Source: Scleromatobacter sp038243995
GTDB lineage: Bacteria > Pseudomonadota > Gammaproteobacteria > Burkholderiales > Burkholderiaceae_C
NCBI GenBank assembly: GCA_038243995.1
Contig: JBBRTV010000024.1
Coordinates: forward strand, 1-64,000
DNA: 64,000 nt
Direction of reading: 5' to 3'
Both the position numbers and the translations under genes were made by a program. Position 1 is the stretch's first letter. Every line of letters starts with the position of its first letter. The notes beneath the pieces were generated by a model. It did not search any database, had not been told where the DNA came from, and worked only from the letters and a program-made list of their open reading frames with translations. Of this stretch, positions 7,976 through 18,798 are shown piece by piece.

Positions 7976-8696
7976 CCTGTCGACCGATTCGAGTCTTCCC
8001 AACGTCGACCGGGCGCTGTTCGATCGGCCCACGGCGGATCGCCTCGCGCCCCCCGCCCGGGCCACCCACGCCCCGCGCTTCCTGCTGCTCTATGGTTCGC
8101 TGCGCGAGCGCTCCTACAGCAAGCTGCTGACGCTAGAAGCCGCCCGGCTGCTGCAAGACATGGGCGGCGAAGTGCGCATCTTCGATCCCGCCGGCCTGCC
8201 GCTGCCCGACGGCGTACCCGAGTCGCATCCCAAGGTGCAGGAGCTGCGCGCGGCGGCCGCCTGGGCCGAAGGCATGGTGTGGACCTCGCCCGAGCGCCAC
8301 GGTGCCATGAGCGGCATCCTGAAGACCCAGGTCGACTGGATCCCGCTCAGCGTCGGCGTGGTGCGGCCGACGCAGGGCAAGACGCTCGCGGTGATGGAGG
8401 TCTCGGGCGGTTCCCAGTCGTTCAACGCCGTCAACCAGATGCGCGTGCTCGGCCGCTGGATGCGGATGATCACGATCCCGAACCAGTCGTCCGTCGCCAA
8501 GGCCTTCCTCGAGTTCGACGAGGCCGGGCGGATGAAGCCGTCGCCGTACTACGAGCGGGTCGTCGACGTGATGGAAGAACTGATGAAGTTCACCTTGCTC
8601 ACGCGGGACGTCTCGCCGTACCTGGTCGACCGCTACAGCGAGCGCCGCGAAAGCGCGGCAGAGTTGTCGAAGCGGGTGAACCAGCGCGAGATCTGA
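7962..8696 (+). CDS. arsH: ArsH NADPH-dependent FMN oxidoreductase
   Basis: 244 residues from GTG 7962, which overlaps the end of arsC. It is a flavodoxin-like protein with the FMN phosphate loop LLLYGSLRERSYSKLL and the ArsH signature VWTSPERHGAMSGILKTQVDWIPL. ArsH oxidises trivalent organoarsenicals such as methyl-As(III). It is the last gene of the ars operon and ends 14 bases from the convergent VOC gene. Confidence 0.92.
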   Translation: MSSADLSTDSSLPNVDRALFDRPTADRLAPPARATHAPRFLLLYGSLRERSYSKLLTLEAARLLQDMGGEVRIFDPAGLPLPDGVPESHPKVQELRAAAAWAEGMVWTSPERHGAMSGILKTQVDWIPLSVGVVRPTQGKTLAVMEVSGGSQSFNAVNQMRVLGRWMRMITIPNQSSVAKAFLEFDEAGRMKPSPYYERVVDVMEELMKFTLLTRDVSPYLVDRYSERRESAAELSKRVNQREI

Positions 8697-8710
8697 AGGG
8701 CGGGGCCGGG

Positions 8711-9190
8711 TCAGCCGCGGCGCGCCGCCTCGATCGCCGCGATGTCGATCTTTCTCATCGTCATCATCGCGTCGAACGCGCGCTTTGCCGCCGAGCGATC
8801 GGGGTCGGTCACGGCGTCGATGAGCGCGCGCGGGGTGATCTGCCACGACAGCCCCCACCGGTCCTTGCACCAGCCGCATTCGCTTTCCTGCCCGCCGTTG
8901 TCGACGATCGCGTTCCACAAGCGATCGGTTTCGGCCTGGTCGTCGGTCGCGATCTGGAACGAGAATGCCTCGTCGTGCTGGAACTGCGGGCCGCCGTTGA
9001 GCCCGAGGCAAGGGATGCCGACCACGGTGAACTCGACCGTGAGGACATCGCCCTCCTTGCCGGCGGGATAGTCGCCCGGCGCGCGGTGGATTGCGTTCAC
9101 GGCACTGTCGGGGAAGGTCCCGGCGTAGAAATTCGCGGCGTCGACGGCGGTGCCGTCGTACCACAGGCAGATCGTGTTCTTGCTGGCCAT
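8711..9190 (-). CDS. VOC-fold protein (PhnB/3-demethylubiquinone-methyltransferase-like)
   Basis: 159 residues. The pattern CLWYDGTAVDAANFYAGTFPDS, then FTVVGIPCLGLNGGPQF, then CGWCKDRWGLSWQITPRAL is typical of the small vicinal-oxygen-chelate proteins often labelled PhnB-like. Substrate cannot be predicted. It is convergent with arsH. Some VOC proteins act on arsenicals (ArsI), but the ArsI vicinal cysteine pair is not evident, so a role in arsenic metabolism is not claimed. Confidence 0.8.
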   Translation of the reverse strand: MASKNTICLWYDGTAVDAANFYAGTFPDSAVNAIHRAPGDYPAGKEGDVLTVEFTVVGIPCLGLNGGPQFQHDEAFSFQIATDDQAETDRLWNAIVDNGGQESECGWCKDRWGLSWQITPRALIDAVTDPDRSAAKRAFDAMMTMRKIDIAAIEAARRG

Positions 9191-9386
9191 GTCGTCTCTC
9201 CCACGGAGTTGAAAACCTCGGCATCGCCGGCATGCCAGGAGGTCACGCGTGAGCTCCGGGTCGGCCTGCGGGCCGAGACGTCAGTCCGGGCAACAGCCGT
9301 TCCCGGTGGGTTCCGCCACGGCACGCAGGCCCTCACCGTCGCGCTGGATGTGCACTCGGGGCGCGTCATCGAGCTGGGTCGGGATG

Positions 9387-9432
9387 TGTCCAGGGTGTAC
9401 GGATCGAGTGTCCGCCAGTGTCCGCGGACACT
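9387..9432 (+). promoter_or_regulatory. Enhancer sites for the NtrC-type regulator of the exporter operon
   Basis: Three TGTCC half-sites start at 9387, 9409 and 9419, spaced 22 and 10 bases, so they lie on the same helix face. The last is part of a perfect 16-base palindrome AGTGTCCGCGGACACT (9417-9432), preceded by a direct copy AGTGTCCGC (9407-9415). They sit about 65-110 bases upstream of the sigma-54 promoter, the usual position for enhancer-binding-protein sites. The obvious ligand is the regulator encoded at 15827-17176. Confidence 0.7.
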
Positions 9433-9494
9433 CGGAGCGCTGCCCTGATGTCGCCAAGTCATTGATCCGGAAAGGATTTGCGACGCACATGAAC

Positions 9495-9511
9495 TTGGCG
9501 TGAAGTTTGCA
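9495..9511 (+). promoter_or_regulatory. Sigma-54 (-24/-12) promoter
   Basis: TTGGCGTGAAGTTTGCA fits the sigma-54 consensus TGGCAYR-N4-TTGCW with exact spacing: GG at 9497-9498 and GC at 9509-9510. It lies about 44 bases before the adaptor gene start. Together with the upstream palindromic sites and the downstream NtrC-type activator carrying a GAYTGA loop, it makes a complete sigma-54 control circuit. Confidence 0.8.
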
Positions 9512-9554
9512 TTCCAGGTAAGACGGCGCGCTGTCCGCGCCAATCCGGGCACTC

Positions 9555-10823
9555 ATGATTCGTGACACCTCCTCGCAAGATATCCCCATAGTCCGACCCA
9601 AGGGGCGTAGGCGCATCGGTCTAGCAGCTGCCGTCGCGGTGCTCGTCGCGCTGAGTGCCTGGACACTGCCGCAGGCGCGACACCTTCTGGACACCGGCAA
9701 CTCGGTCAGCATGGAGCGTTTGGGCCTGGACGACGTCACCCGCGGCCCCTTCGTGCGCGACATACAGGCCGAGGGCCGCGTCGTCGCCGCGTTCAGCCCG
9801 ACGTTGTTCGCGCCGCAGGCCGGCGCAGTGACGCTGCAGGTGCACGCGGGCGACAGCGTCAAGAAGGGACAGGTGCTGGCCACGATTGCGAGCCCGGAAC
9901 TGGCGGCCAGGCTGGCGCAGGAACTGGCCGCGGCCGACACTCTGCAGACCGACACGCTGCGCGCCAGGGTCGAGGCCGGCGAGCAGCACGCGGCGCGGCA
10001 GGGCGCGCGCGAGAACGCGGCGATCGACGTCAAGGCCGCCGAAACCGACCTCGTGCGCCAGCAGCGCGCGTTCGATGCGGGCGCCGCCGCCGGCATGCAG
10101 GTCGACCACGCGCGCGACGCGCTCGAGAAGGCGCGCATCGCGCTGGGCCACGCCGAGGCCGGACTGCATTCGAAGGACGACACCCTGAAGTTCGACGTGC
10201 AGTCCAGGGAGCAGGCCCATGCGCGCCAGGTGCTGCTGGTGGAAGACCTGAAGCGCCAGGTCGGCGAGCTGGCGGTGCGCTCGCCGGTCGACGGCCAGGT
10301 AGGCCAGTTGTTCGTTGCCGAGCGCGCGAGCGTGGCCAAGGACGCGCAGCTGCTGTCGGTGATCGACCTGTCGGCGCTCGAAGTGCAGATGCAGGTGGCC
10401 GAGAGCTTCGCGCGCGACCTCGCGGTGGGTATGCCCGGCGAGATCGCGGGCAACGGCCAGACATGGAAGGCACGCGTCAGCGGCATCTCGCCGGAGGTCG
10501 TCGCCAACCAGGTGGCGGCCCGTCTCCGCTTCGACGGCACGATGCCCGAGCAACTGCGCCAGAACCAGCGCCTGTCCGTGCGCGTGCTGCTCGACCAGCG
10601 TCCCGACGTGCTGAGCGTGCGCGCCGGCAGCTTCATCGACGAGTCCGGCGGCCAGTACGCGTACGTCGTGCGCGACGGCGTGGCCGTGAAGACGCCGGTG
10701 CGTCTGGGCGCGCGCAGCGTCGACCGCGTCGAGATCCTGTCCGGCCTGAAGACAGGCGATCGCGTCGTCGTGTCCGGCGCCGACAACTTCCACGCCGCGC
10801 CGACGGTCGGCCTGGCCCATTGA
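9555..10823 (+). CDS. Periplasmic adaptor (HlyD/MacA-type membrane fusion protein)
   Basis: 422 residues. An N-terminal cytoplasmic stretch is followed by one membrane anchor (IGLAAAVAVLVALSAW, residues ~22-38). Next come a lipoyl-type half-motif (FAPQAGAVTLQVHAGDSVKKGQVLATI), a long alpha-hairpin of coiled coil (residues ~115-225), the second lipoyl half (LAVRSPVDGQVGQLFV) and beta-barrel/membrane-proximal domains. It links the inner-membrane ABC part to the TolC protein. It is the first gene of the sigma-54 operon. Substrate is not evident. Confidence 0.88.
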   Translation: MIRDTSSQDIPIVRPKGRRRIGLAAAVAVLVALSAWTLPQARHLLDTGNSVSMERLGLDDVTRGPFVRDIQAEGRVVAAFSPTLFAPQAGAVTLQVHAGDSVKKGQVLATIASPELAARLAQELAAADTLQTDTLRARVEAGEQHAARQGARENAAIDVKAAETDLVRQQRAFDAGAAAGMQVDHARDALEKARIALGHAEAGLHSKDDTLKFDVQSREQAHARQVLLVEDLKRQVGELAVRSPVDGQVGQLFVAERASVAKDAQLLSVIDLSALEVQMQVAESFARDLAVGMPGEIAGNGQTWKARVSGISPEVVANQVAARLRFDGTMPEQLRQNQRLSVRVLLDQRPDVLSVRAGSFIDESGGQYAYVVRDGVAVKTPVRLGARSVDRVEILSGLKTGDRVVVSGADNFHAAPTVGLAH

Positions 10824-10845
10824 TTTCACCGCCCCAAGGAATCCC

Positions 10846-11571
10846 ATGATGAAGATGACCGGTCTGTCCAAGGCCTACCGCACCGAAGTGGTCGAGACCT
10901 ACGCGCTACGCGAGTTCGACCTGGAAGTGAAACAGGGCGAGTTCGTCGCCGTGACCGGCCCGTCGGGTTCCGGCAAGACGACCTTCCTGACGATCGCCGG
11001 CCTGCTGGAGCCGCCCACCGGCGGCCGCTACGAGCTCGACGGTATCGACGTGAGCCAACTGGGCGACGACGAACGCTCGCGCATCCGCAACCAGAAGATC
11101 GGCTTCATCTTCCAGGGCTTCAACCTGATCGCCGACCTGAACGTGTTCGACAACGTCGACGTGCCGCTGCGCTATCGCGGCATGAAGGCCGACGAGCGCC
11201 GCCGTCGCGTGCGCGCCGCGCTCGAGCGCGTGGGCCTGGCCGCGCGCGAGAAGCACTATCCGGCCGAGCTCTCCGGCGGCCAGCAGCAGCGCGTGGCCAT
11301 CGCGCGCGCGCTGGCGGGCGAGCCGCGCCTGCTGCTCGCCGACGAGCCCACCGGCAACCTGGACAGCCAGATGGCGCGCAGCGTGATGGAGCTGCTCGAA
11401 GAGCTGAACCGCGACGGCGCCACCATCGTGATGGTCACCCACGACCCGCAACTGGCCGCCCGCGCGCAGCGCAACGTGCACGTGATCGACGGTCGGGTGG
11501 TGGACGTGTCGGGAGAAGTGCGCCTGACCGGCCGCAGCAGCGCCCCCGACGAGGCCCCGGTCCATGCGTGA
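10846..11571 (+). CDS. ABC transporter ATP-binding protein (MacB/LolD-type)
   Basis: 241 residues. Walker A GPSGSGKTT, Q-loop FIFQGFNL, signature LSGGQQQRVAIARAL, Walker B LLLADEPTGNLD and the H-switch MVTHD are all present. It is a free-standing ATPase, unlike MacB, where ATPase and permease are fused. It energises the two separate FtsX-type permeases downstream. Its last codons overlap the tolC-like gene start by 8 bases. Confidence 0.92.
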   Translation: MMKMTGLSKAYRTEVVETYALREFDLEVKQGEFVAVTGPSGSGKTTFLTIAGLLEPPTGGRYELDGIDVSQLGDDERSRIRNQKIGFIFQGFNLIADLNVFDNVDVPLRYRGMKADERRRRVRAALERVGLAAREKHYPAELSGGQQQRVAIARALAGEPRLLLADEPTGNLDSQMARSVMELLEELNRDGATIVMVTHDPQLAARAQRNVHVIDGRVVDVSGEVRLTGRSSAPDEAPVHA

Positions 11572-12886
11572 GATCGCCTTGCGCGGTCGCGCGCTCGCGC
11601 TCGCGTGCGCGGGCGCGGGCGCGCTCGCGACGTGCGCCCCCGCGTTCGCCGACGACCTGATGGGCGTCTGGCGCCTCGCGCGCGACAACGACCCGGTGCT
11701 GGCCGCGGCCGATGCGACGCGCGCCGGCTCGCACGACCTGGCCGACCAGGCGCGCGCCGCGCTGCTGCCGCAGGCGGCGGCCACGGCGGCGATCGGCCGC
11801 GAGCGCGACACCGGCGCCGCGCTGCCTGCCGCGAGCGCGCACACGACCGACGTGACGCTGGGCGTCAGCCAGGTCGTGTTCGACGCGGCCCTGTGGTCGC
11901 AGCTGAAGGCCGCCCGCTTCAATGCCGACGCGCAGGACGTGACGTTGCAGGCCGCGCAACAGGCCCTGTGCCTGCGCGTGGCCACCGCCTACTTCGACGC
12001 GCTGCTGGCCGCCGACCTCCTCACCAGCGTGCAGGCCAACGAGGACGCGTTCGCGCAGCAGGTCGAGCAATCGCAGCAGCGCTACAAGGCCGGGCTCGAC
12101 GCGCAGGTGGACGTCGACCAGTCGCGCGTGTATCAGGCGCTGGCCCACGGCAACACGATCGCCGCGCGCCAGTCGCAGGTCGACGCGCTGGCCGCGGTCG
12201 CCGAGATCACCGGCGGCGCGCCGGCCACGCTGAAGACCTTGCGCGACGAGTTGCCGCTGGTGGCCCCCGTGCCGGCCGATTCGCAGGCCTGGGTCGCGAC
12301 TGCGTTGCAGGGCAATCCGGGCCTGTGGGCCGCGCAAAGGGGCGTGGACGCGGCCGAGAGCGCCATTGACGCGGCACGCGCCGGCTACCTGCCGTCGCTG
12401 AGCGCCGGCTTGAACGTGGGCCGGTCCACCGGCACGCCCTACGGCGACACGAGCGGTCGCCTGACCAACACCGTGGCGCTCACGCTCAGCGTGCCGCTGT
12501 TCGCGGGCGGCGCGACGCAGGCACGCGTGAGCCAGGCCAGGCACCAGCGCGACGGCGCGCGCGCTGGCCTCGAGACGCAGCGCCGCGCCGTCGAACGCGC
12601 GACCAAGGCGGCCTACGGCAGCGTCGTCTCCGGCATCGGCCAGGTGCAGTCCACGCGCGACTCGGTGGCCGCGGCGCAGTCCTCGCTCGCCGCCACCCGC
12701 GTGGGCCGCGAGGTGGGCAACCGCACCCAGACCGACGTGCTCAACGCGATCCAGACACTCGCGCAGGCGCAGGCGGCGTACGCGCAGGCGCGCCACCAAT
12801 TCATCCTCGGCCGGCTGCAGTTGCAGCAGGCGGCGGGCGCGCTGACGGAGGCCGACTTGGCCAACGTCAACGCGCTGCTGCAGTGA
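11564..12886 (+). CDS. TolC-family outer-membrane channel
   Basis: 440 residues. The signal peptide is Ala-rich, ending near ATCAPAFADD. Two structural repeats of the outer-membrane efflux protein family are seen, with long heptad helices (VEQSQQRYKAGLDAQVDVDQSRVY and its counterpart VGREVGNRTQTDVLNAIQTLAQAQAAY). This is the TolC/AprF-type KAG...T-DV signature. It provides the outer-membrane exit for the tripartite exporter in this operon. Confidence 0.9.
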   Translation: MREIALRGRALALACAGAGALATCAPAFADDLMGVWRLARDNDPVLAAADATRAGSHDLADQARAALLPQAAATAAIGRERDTGAALPAASAHTTDVTLGVSQVVFDAALWSQLKAARFNADAQDVTLQAAQQALCLRVATAYFDALLAADLLTSVQANEDAFAQQVEQSQQRYKAGLDAQVDVDQSRVYQALAHGNTIAARQSQVDALAAVAEITGGAPATLKTLRDELPLVAPVPADSQAWVATALQGNPGLWAAQRGVDAAESAIDAARAGYLPSLSAGLNVGRSTGTPYGDTSGRLTNTVALTLSVPLFAGGATQARVSQARHQRDGARAGLETQRRAVERATKAAYGSVVSGIGQVQSTRDSVAAAQSSLAATRVGREVGNRTQTDVLNAIQTLAQAQAAYAQARHQFILGRLQLQQAAGALTEADLANVNALLQ

Positions 12887-12905
12887 CCCTCGAAGGAATC
12901 ACACC

Positions 12906-14219
12906 ATGTTCCTCTACTACTTCGACCTCGCGCTGCAGAGCTTCCGCTCGGCGCGCGGCCTCACGGCGCTGATGGTGCTGACGATCGCGATGGGCATCGG
13001 CGCCAGCATGACGACGCTGACGACGTTCCGCGCGCTTTCCGGCGATCCGCTGCCGGGCCACAGCGCCGACGTGCTGCGCGTGCAGCTGGACGCCCGGCCC
13101 AAGGCCACGTTCGTGCCCGGCAAGGAGCCCGACACGCAACTCACGCGTTTCGATGCCGAGGCGCTGCTGCGCGAGAAGCACGCCACGCGCCAGGCGATGA
13201 TGACCGGCGGCGGCGTCAATGTGGAGCCCGCGCCCGATGCGCCCGGCGCGTTGAAGCCGTTCGAGGCCGACGTGCGCGCCACCACCGCCGATTTCTTCCC
13301 GATGTTCCAGGTGCCGTTCCTCTACGGCCATGGTTGGAGCGCCGCCGACGACGGGGCAAATGCGCCGGTGGTCGTGCTCGGCAAGGCCTTCAACGACAAG
13401 GTGTTCGGCGGGTACGACAGTGTGGGACGCACCCTGCGCGCAGGCGGCCAGGACTTCCGCGTGATCGGCGTGCTCGCCGACTGGCAGCCGGTGCCGTACT
13501 ACTTCGACCTGAACGTGGGCCGCTACCGCAAGACCGAAGGCATGTTCGTGCCCTTCGGCACCGCGATGGAACGCAAACTGGGCACCAATGGCAGCATGAG
13601 CTGCTGGGGCGAGAGCGCCACGCCCCATCCGCACGACGTCAACGCGCCATGCGCCTGGATCCAGTACTGGGTCGAGCTCGACTCGCCGGCCGGCCGCACC
13701 GCTTACCTCGACTACCTCACCCAGTATTCGGTGCGCCAGCACGCCGCCGGTCGATTTCAGCGCGATCCGAACCCGCGCCTGCGCAATGTGATGGACTGGC
13801 TGTCGTCGCAGCACGCGGTGCCTTCGGACGTGCGCCTGCAGCTGTGGCTCGCGTTCGGCTTCCTGGCGGTGTGCCTCGTCAATACCGTGGGCCTGCTGCT
13901 CGCCAAGTGCCTGCGTCGATCACCCGAGATCGGCGTGCGGCGCGCGCTCGGCGCGCAGAGGCGCCAGATTTTCGCGCAGTTTCTGGTGGAAGCCGGCACG
14001 ATCGGCCTGGCCGGCGGCGTGCTGGGGCTCGTGTTCGCGGCCATCGGCGTCTGGTTCGTGCGCCACGGCACGACGCGCGGCGCGCAGTTCGTGACGCTGG
14101 ACGCGACCGCGCTGCTCATCACGTTCGCGCTGGCGATCGGTGCGAGCGTCGTCGCCGGGCTGCTGCCCGCCTGGAAAGCGTGCGAGGTGTCGCCCGCGTC
14201 CCAACTCAAATCGTCCTGA
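12906..14219 (+). CDS. MacB-like ABC permease 1 (FtsX domain)
   Basis: 437 residues. One N-terminal membrane helix (GLTALMVLTIAMGIGASMTTL) is followed by a periplasmic MacB-PCD-type domain of ~250 residues. Three C-terminal helices then form the FtsX domain (LWLAFGFLAVCLVNTVGLLLAK with the following EIGVRRALGAQRRQI, a second, and a third near the end). The EIGVRRALGA loop is the usual ATPase contact. Probably pairs with the next gene product as a heterodimer. Confidence 0.9.
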   Translation: MFLYYFDLALQSFRSARGLTALMVLTIAMGIGASMTTLTTFRALSGDPLPGHSADVLRVQLDARPKATFVPGKEPDTQLTRFDAEALLREKHATRQAMMTGGGVNVEPAPDAPGALKPFEADVRATTADFFPMFQVPFLYGHGWSAADDGANAPVVVLGKAFNDKVFGGYDSVGRTLRAGGQDFRVIGVLADWQPVPYYFDLNVGRYRKTEGMFVPFGTAMERKLGTNGSMSCWGESATPHPHDVNAPCAWIQYWVELDSPAGRTAYLDYLTQYSVRQHAAGRFQRDPNPRLRNVMDWLSSQHAVPSDVRLQLWLAFGFLAVCLVNTVGLLLAKCLRRSPEIGVRRALGAQRRQIFAQFLVEAGTIGLAGGVLGLVFAAIGVWFVRHGTTRGAQFVTLDATALLITFALAIGASVVAGLLPAWKACEVSPASQLKSS

Positions 14220-14234
14220 AACCGGAGCTCCGTC

Positions 14235-15461
14235 ATGCTTCAACTCCGCCCGATCCTGTCCTCGTTGCGCCGCCATCGCACGGCCGCGCTGCTGATCGTC
14301 ATCGAGATCGCGCTGACCTGCGCCATCGTCTGCAACTCGGTGTTCCTGATCGCCAACCGCATCGAGCGCCTTCAGTTCGGCAGCGGCCTGGCCGATACCG
14401 AGCTGGTACACCTGGGCACGCGCAGCATCGGCAACGACGATAACGCGATCGCCGGAACGCGCGAAGACCTGGCCGCGCTGCGCGCATTGCCGGGCGTGCG
14501 CGGCGCGGCCATCCTGTCGACCATTCCGTTCGGCCACCAGTCACGCAATTCCGGCGTCAAACTGAAGCCGGACCAACCGGTGCCCACCATCGACGTTGCG
14601 ATGTACCAGGGCGATGTCGGACTGCCCGCCACGTTGGGGCTGAAGATGATCGCAGGGCGCGATTTCATCCCGAACGAGATCGTCGACGAGGACGACTTTG
14701 ACAAGGTGGACGATTTCCATCTCGCCGGCGTGATCGTCACCCGTGCGGTCGCCGCGCGCCTGTTCCCCGGCGAGGACGCGGTCGGCAAGGCCATCTACAT
14801 CTCCGGCGACTCACCGATGCGCATCGTCGGCGAGGTCGAGCGCCTCACGAATCCGCACCCGGATCGCGGCGACCAGCGCGACCTGTATTCGGTGATCCTG
14901 CCGATCCGCCCGACCTTCGACGGCGGCACCTATGTGCTGCGCACCGATCCCGCGCAGCGTGACAGCGTGCTCAAAGCGGCCATCGCCGCGCTGGAACGCG
15001 TCAACCCGCATCGCGTCGCACAGGAGCACGGCACGTTTGAGGACCTGCGCGGCGACTACTACAAGAGCGACCTCGAGATGGTGTGGCTGCTGGCCGCCGT
15101 ATGCGTGGCGCTGCTGGTGGTGACGGCGTTCGGCATTGTCGGGCTCGCCAGCTTCTGGGTGCAGCAGCGCACGAAGATGATCGGCACGCGGCGCGCGCTG
15201 GGCGCAACGCGCGGCGAGATCCTGCGCTATTTCCAGACCGAGAACCTGCTGCTGACGACCGCCGGCATCGCGCTCGGCATGCTGGCCGCCTTCGCGATCA
15301 ACCAGTGGCTGATGACGCAGTACGAGCTGCCGCGGCTGCCGGTGGTCTACCTGCCACTGGGCGCGCTGGTGTTGTGGGCGCTGGGCCAGATCGCCGTCCT
15401 CGCGCCCGCACGGCGCGCGGCCGCACTGCCGCCGGCGCACGCGATGCGCGGCCTCGCGTGA
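14235..15461 (+). CDS. MacB-like ABC permease 2 (FtsX domain)
   Basis: 408 residues, same topology as the preceding permease: an N-terminal helix (TAALLIVIEIALTCAIVCNSV), a periplasmic domain and three C-terminal helices with the coupling loop KMIGTRRALGATRGEILRYF. Sequence divergence from permease 1 suggests a heterodimeric membrane unit. MacB of enteric bacteria is instead a homodimer with a fused ATPase. It ends the structural part of the operon; a 365-base gap follows before the regulator. Confidence 0.9.
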   Translation: MLQLRPILSSLRRHRTAALLIVIEIALTCAIVCNSVFLIANRIERLQFGSGLADTELVHLGTRSIGNDDNAIAGTREDLAALRALPGVRGAAILSTIPFGHQSRNSGVKLKPDQPVPTIDVAMYQGDVGLPATLGLKMIAGRDFIPNEIVDEDDFDKVDDFHLAGVIVTRAVAARLFPGEDAVGKAIYISGDSPMRIVGEVERLTNPHPDRGDQRDLYSVILPIRPTFDGGTYVLRTDPAQRDSVLKAAIAALERVNPHRVAQEHGTFEDLRGDYYKSDLEMVWLLAAVCVALLVVTAFGIVGLASFWVQQRTKMIGTRRALGATRGEILRYFQTENLLLTTAGIALGMLAAFAINQWLMTQYELPRLPVVYLPLGALVLWALGQIAVLAPARRAAALPPAHAMRGLA

Positions 15462-15826
15462 CGGCGCGCGGCCACCATGCGAAAGTCCCGAACGAGGGGT
15501 CACACGTTGGCGCCGGGGCCTCGGCACAATGGCGGGATGAAGTTCCGAATCCACTTCCCACATGCCGCGCTTCCGGACGTTCTGCGACGGCTGGTGCACC
15601 GAAAACGCGACGCAAATCGCGAGTGGCGCCGCGGTCATCCACGAGCTGGCCAAAGTCGGCGGCGTGGACGCCGACACGAGCAGGGCCAAGCGGGCAGTCG
15701 CGGATGTCGAGCGCCTGCGCAAGACCACGCTCGAGCTGCTGGCGCGGCACTGCCAGCTCATCCTGGAATCGCCGGCGCCCCCGACCACGAACTGATCGCG
15801 GCGCACCGGCCCGGTTGGCAGTCGTG
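15462..15826 (+). other. Gap between permease and regulator genes
   Basis: 365 bases without a confidently assigned gene. It could hold a separate promoter for the regulator/kinase pair. I saw no sigma-54 element with correct spacing and no clear sigma-70 boxes. The only candidate gene is a 77-codon frame (15562-15795), listed separately. Confidence 0.5.
15562..15795 (+). CDS. Possible small hypothetical protein
   Basis: 77 residues starting MPRFRTFCDGWCTEN, with a Leu/Arg-rich helical second half (VADVERLRKTTLELLARHCQLILE). The length, helix-like composition and position between permease 2 and the regulator are suggestive. There is no good ribosome-binding site and no recognised family. It may be a chance frame in GC-rich DNA. 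Confidence 0.3.
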   Translation: MPRFRTFCDGWCTENATQIASGAAVIHELAKVGGVDADTSRAKRAVADVERLRKTTLELLARHCQLILESPAPPTTN

Positions 15827-17172
<1,346 letters not shown>

Positions 17173-17176
<4 letters not shown>

Positions 17177-18543
17177 TGCCCGCCACGCTGCGTGCCCGCC
17201 TCGTGATGCTGATGACGCTCGCGGCGTTGTCCGGGGTCGTGGTGCACGCGGCGTTGACGCAGTGGCCGCTGCCGCAGATGCTCGCCTGGACGCGCGTGGC
17301 GCTGGGCCTGGGCACGGCATGGACGGCGCCAGCCGCGGGAAGCGCGTGGGCGATCGGGCTGACCGCGGCGATCGTGTTCCCGTGGTGCGCATGGGCCGCC
17401 CGCTGGGTGCTGGCGCCACTCGCGCGCCTGTTGAGGGCGCTCGAGGGCAACGTGATGAGCTACCGCGACGGCGATTTCAGCCAGTCGCTGGCGCCCGGCG
17501 GCCACGGCGAACTCGGCGATCTCGTGCGGCTGCACAACGAGCTCGGGCAGGCCTTGCGACAGCAGCGCGAGCACTTGGTTCAGCGCGAGCTGCTGCTCGA
17601 CACCGTCGTGCAGAACACACCTGTCGCGCTGGTGCTGACCGATGCCGGTGGCCACGTGGCGTACGCGAACGTCGCCGCGCGCCAATTGCTGGGCGAGGGC
17701 CGCAGTCTGCAGGGCCTGCGGTTCGCAGCGCTGCAGGCCGATTTGCCGGCGCCGCTGCGCGATGCGCTGGCGGCGGGCGAGGACGCGCTCGTCAGCGTGG
17801 ATCTCGACGGCGGCGATGAGACCTTCCACATCTCGCAGCGCGACTTTCGCCTCCAAGGCCGACCGCACCGCCTGCATCTGTTGCGCCGCATGACGCGCGA
17901 GCTGTCGCGCCAGGAAGTGGCGAGCTGGAAGCGGCTGATCCGCGTCATCAGCCATGAATTGAACAATTCGCTCGCGCCAATCTCATCGCTGGCGAACAGC
18001 GGCGCGGAGCTGGTGCGGCGCGCCGACCCGGCGCGCGCGATCGGCGTGTTCGACTTGATCGGCGAACGCGCTCGCCACCTGCACAACTTCATCGAGGGCT
18101 ACGCGCGCTTCGCCAAGTTGCCTGCGCCGCGGTGCGAACGCGTCGACTGGGGGCCGTTCCTTGCCGGGCTCGCGGCACACGCGTCGTTCCGGCTCGCTGG
18201 CGAGGTGCCGGTCGATGCTTCAAACTTCGACGCGGTGCAGCTCGAGCAAGCGCTCATCAACCTGCTGCAGAACGCGCGCGAATCAGGGAGCGATATCGAT
18301 GAGATCACTCTCACCATCGGTGCGCGGCGCGGCGAGATCTGGCTCGTCGTCTCCGACCGCGGCTCCGGTATGAGCGAGGCCGTGCTCGCGCAGGCGCTGC
18401 TGCCATTTTATTCAACCAAGCGCGCTGGCACCGGCCTAGGGCTGGCGCTGGCGCGCGAAATCGCCGAGGCTCACGGTGGACACATCGCGCTCGCCAACCA
18501 GCGCGATGGCGGGTTGCGCGTCACACTGATCCTGCCTGGATGA
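17173..18543 (+). CDS. Membrane histidine kinase (NtrB/NtrY-like)
   Basis: 456 residues from ATG 17173 (ATG ATG, overlapping the regulator stop). Two membrane helices (residues ~9-30 and ~60-80) frame a very short periplasmic loop. A HAMP-like segment and a PAS-like domain (LLDTVVQNTPVALVLTDAGGHVAYANVAARQLLG) follow. The H-box is ISHELNNSLAPISSL, the N-box NLLQNARES, and the G-boxes DRGSGM and GTGLGLALA. It is the cognate kinase of the upstream regulator. The short external loop suggests sensing within the membrane or of exporter status, as proposed for some ABC-exporter-linked kinases. Confidence 0.9.
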
Positions 18544-18798
18544 CGCCGTATTCCGCCAAGAGTCGGCTGTTCCCACGCTTCGCGCTGCTGGTCGGTGCTG
18601 TCCTCGCGACAGCCCATATCGGCGACGGCGACCCCGACAATCGGTGGAGTGGATCTCGTTTTGGCCGTGCGCGGGCTGTGCGAGTGCGTGGCCTGTGCGA
18701 AATTCACGAATGGCGCAACGGGGCCAGCTTGACGACGGGGGACTGTCTTCCTGTCGTCATATTCGAAAGCCAGACTAGGGTTTTCCCAGGTCAATGCC

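Noticed and set aside
8711..9190. VOC protein as ArsI C-As lyase in the ars island
   Set aside because: The tandem cysteine site of ArsI is not seen and the gene is convergent rather than in the ars operon.
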